Assembly (NCBI RefSeq): GCF_022267315.1
Contig: NZ_JAIKLE010000002.1
Location: 124,001 to 188,000, forward strand
DNA from: Maribellus maritimus
GTDB taxonomy: Bacteria > Bacteroidota > Bacteroidia > Bacteroidales > Prolixibacteraceae
Direction of reading: 5' to 3'
DNA length: 64,000 nucleotides
The notes under the pieces were generated by a model. The model was not told where the DNA came from. It searched no databases and saw only the letters and a program-made list of their open reading frames with translations. Of this stretch, positions 63,101-64,000 are shown piece by piece. The stretch's first letter is position 1. Each line of letters begins with the position of its first letter. The position numbers were made by a program, and so were the translations under genes.

Positions 63101-64000
63101 ACATACGCCTCCGTCTTCTGTGGCAATCCATAAAATTCCTTTTGAATCTTTATACAGTTTATTTACCGCCTTTCCGCGAAGTTCATTTTGCCCGTCGCCC
63201 GGATAAATCGTAAAGAATCCCTTGAAATTGCCAAGATTGGTATAATTAATTCCGCCAAAATAAGTTCCAATCCACATAATATCTTCCTTGCTCCTGAGCA
63301 CACAGTAGGTGGCATTATCATTTAAAGAATACTCAGACTTTTCCAGCGAGTGTTGAATATTAACGGTCTCTTTTGTTGCGGGATCCAGGATAAAGATTCC
63401 CAGTTCACTACAAATCCAGATATTCCCGTTTGAATCATCTTCAATGTCACGCACAACTTTAGTTTCAGCCTGGTCTGTTTCTGCAAGTCTTATTTTTAAA
63501 AAAGTTTTGTTTTTTGTATCAAACAGGTACAAACCACTGTTCTCGGTCCCTACCCAGTAATTACCGGCATGATCGATAAAAATTTTATTAATGACACTGG
63601 TCTGTAATCCGGGAGTGTTGGTTGTATTGAAGTATTCGATTAAAACTCCATCGGAATTTAATACATAGACCCCTGAATTTGTACCTGCGTAGAAGGTATT
63701 TTCAGCACTTTCAGCAATTGATGCAATTGGTTCATTTTGTAACGAAACGAATTTTACAACTACGTTTTGTTTTGGGTGGTATGCATAAATTCCCCGGTGG
63801 GTTCCAATTAATACCGTACCTTCTTTTGTTTCAAATAAAGTTATAACTCCTGGCAAGGGGTGTTCTTCAAATAATAAAGGTTCAAATTTGTCAAAACGGC
63901 GGTTGTATTCGATTACACCTCTGTCTGTTCCGGCAAACAGGCGATTATCTTTTGTAACTATAACATTTGTGAAAAAATTTGATGGGATACCAACATCATC
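60152..64000 (-). CDS. Hybrid two-component system regulator (HTCS), N-terminus cut off
   Basis: 1282 residues are visible; the frame is open to base 64000 and the true start lies outside. Order: two-component propeller repeats (to about 600; repeated IWVGTRRGVYLYD/FFGTVDGGVNIYD-type units), Y_Y_Y domain (about 610-670), transmembrane helix (about 700-725), histidine kinase with H-box YISHEFKTPLSI (near 757), ATPase domain (GSGIGLTLVKSLVEYLHG), receiver (Asp in IIISDVMMPKMNG, near 1070), and AraC-type HTH in the last 100 residues (LSISDIAYEV-like, YFSKVFKKVYKKTPTEYRKE). It senses oligosaccharides in the periplasm and probably controls this PUL. TTG 63856 is not a start. Confidence 0.96.
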   Translation of the reverse strand, partial: DDVGIPSNFFTNVIVTKDNRLFAGTDRGVIEYNRRFDKFEPLLFEEHPLPGVITLFETKEGTVLIGTHRGIYAYHPKQNVVVKFVSLQNEPIASIAESAENTFYAGTNSGVYVLNSDGVLIEYFNTTNTPGLQTSVINKIFIDHAGNYWVGTENSGLYLFDTKNKTFLKIRLAETDQAETKVVRDIEDDSNGNIWICSELGIFILDPATKETVNIQHSLEKSEYSLNDNATYCVLRSKEDIMWIGTYFGGINYTNLGNFKGFFTIYPGDGQNELRGKAVNKLYKDSKGILWIATEDGGVCTFNTEKKEILDYYQHQEKNSLSSNNIHAICEDKNGYIWFGHFMTGIDIYNPRTGKFRNISILPDIKYSITENSVYSIYKDSKENIWVGTRRGVYLYDYDTQELKPIKQEELGQLFIYSILEDNHGNMWFCIRHGGIASINKKNDSISFYREPEFLSTNKIIAVNEDSKGKIWFGTVDGGVNIYDPLTKNFQHLSMEDGLPNNTVYGILEAVNHNIWLSTNQGLSMFNPKTREFRNYNRNDGLSQMQFNFASYYKDADGTLYFGHVNGLSYFNPSEIIDNKIKPQLIFTDLKLANESVHISEKGILTKPIDQTDKITLSYSQKSFTIDFVAVNHISAGNNKFYYYLKGFDENWNEMGNKTSANYTNLLPGKYTFHLKAENNDGIESANSKNLIIRIRPPFYLSFGAFVLYFFLIAGIFLLYRKITIDKEKEKAALKLERIEKEKIKELSQQRLNFYTYISHEFKTPLSIIISSIDQLFDRSDISEDLKQRFQRLSRSSKRLSFLFNQLMDFRKIETKHAKLVLQKGDIVNFLRETCLVFTPLFDQYRVNFEFKANRDEYEYWFDPDKIEKIIANLISNALKHTPIHGKIICEAKIADEISDKNQKHLNICISNTGKGISEEEKQNLFTPFYMNYRQNEQKSGSGIGLTLVKSLVEYLHGTIEVKSKMDEGTRFKIQLPLNYQGISNIKLENNRDTIRHNLDLESISEVTTSPAPVKEKPNNDKEFKLLIVEDTVDLAEVLMEHYSEHFDVKCAQNGIEALTIVKEEEPDIIISDVMMPKMNGIEFCEKIKEDEATSHIAVILLTAKTTHEDKIAGLQAGAEAYVRKPFDLNELDLHVRNFIEMRKKLKEKVVTGAHIDLERLNFQDKDKDFIEKVSAIINENIESETLNTEELAQKLGISKTLVYLKLKKLLNMSGSDYIQSLRFKKAIELMADSALNISDIAYEVGFTDPNYFSKVFKKVYKKTPTEYRKELLNKIKGLNMN

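Noticed and set aside
63841-63856. TTG at 63856 as start of the HTCS gene.
   Set aside because: The frame continues upstream with propeller-repeat sequence (LFAGTDRGVIEYN) to the window end, so the gene is simply truncated.

Overview
The window looks like chromosome from a free-living, probably marine Bacteroidetes, most likely in the Marinilabiliales/Prolixibacteraceae range (a placement from gene style only). Support: a SusC/SusD polysaccharide locus with a hybrid two-component regulator, two proteins with type IX secretion sorting tails, the Bacteroidetes-only DUF4295 protein after ribosomal proteins L28 and L33, lipoproteins with Bacteroidetes-type lipoboxes, and several promoters of the Bacteroidetes form (TAnnTTTG near -7). 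I see no rRNA, tRNA or CRISPR array.

0-14.3 kb: housekeeping and signalling. A TPR histidine kinase/NarL-type regulator pair (1987-4553) lies between a lipoprotein gene and an outer-membrane/secreted pair. Both flanking promoters carry the same palindrome (TACCTA-N4-TAGGTA) exactly 23 bp upstream of a TAnnTTTG box, so this looks like a small self-contained regulon. Then come rpmB-rpmG-DUF4295-ftsY, a DksA-type zinc finger gene, a DUF4230 gene, a serine-hydrolase-like lipoprotein with degenerate catalytic motifs, a LytS/LytTR pair, a dicarboxylate/amino-acid symporter, and a hemerythrin gene coupled to a LuxR-type regulator with a non-canonical receiver.

14.3-31 kb: a six-gene extracytoplasmic cluster (porin-like protein, imelysin, two di-heme oxidoreductases, a cytochrome c, and a protein with a possible flavinylation motif), probably for iron or other metal and redox work at the cell surface. 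It is followed by a DUF5686 outer-membrane protein, a type-IX-secreted rhodanese, and a fucose locus: fucI, a terminator-like hairpin, a DUF6786 lipoprotein, a GntR/LacI-type regulator and a DUF5060/DUF4038 glycosidase.

31-43.9 kb: an accessory region, every gene on the + strand, mostly single-gene units of the kind found in accessory gene pools (XRE, beta-lactamase family, LytTR, GNAT, acyltransferase, WYL, VOC, YdeI, DUF998). The spacers hold repeated DNA: a 21-bp tandem palindromic array, a 280-bp repeat present twice 8.6 kb apart, and a diverged 100-150-bp spacer element present at least three times. No integrase or transposase is visible. This is the most unusual part of the window.

44-64 kb: a polysaccharide utilization locus, all on the - strand. 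In transcription order it holds a hybrid two-component regulator (cut by the window end), a GH43/beta-helix fusion, SusC, SusD, a hairpin, a clan GH-A-like enzyme with LamG and sorting domains, a sulfatase, a GH2 enzyme and two more sulfatases. Three S1 sulfatases suggest a sulfated, probably algal, polysaccharide. The exact substrate cannot be read from the sequence.
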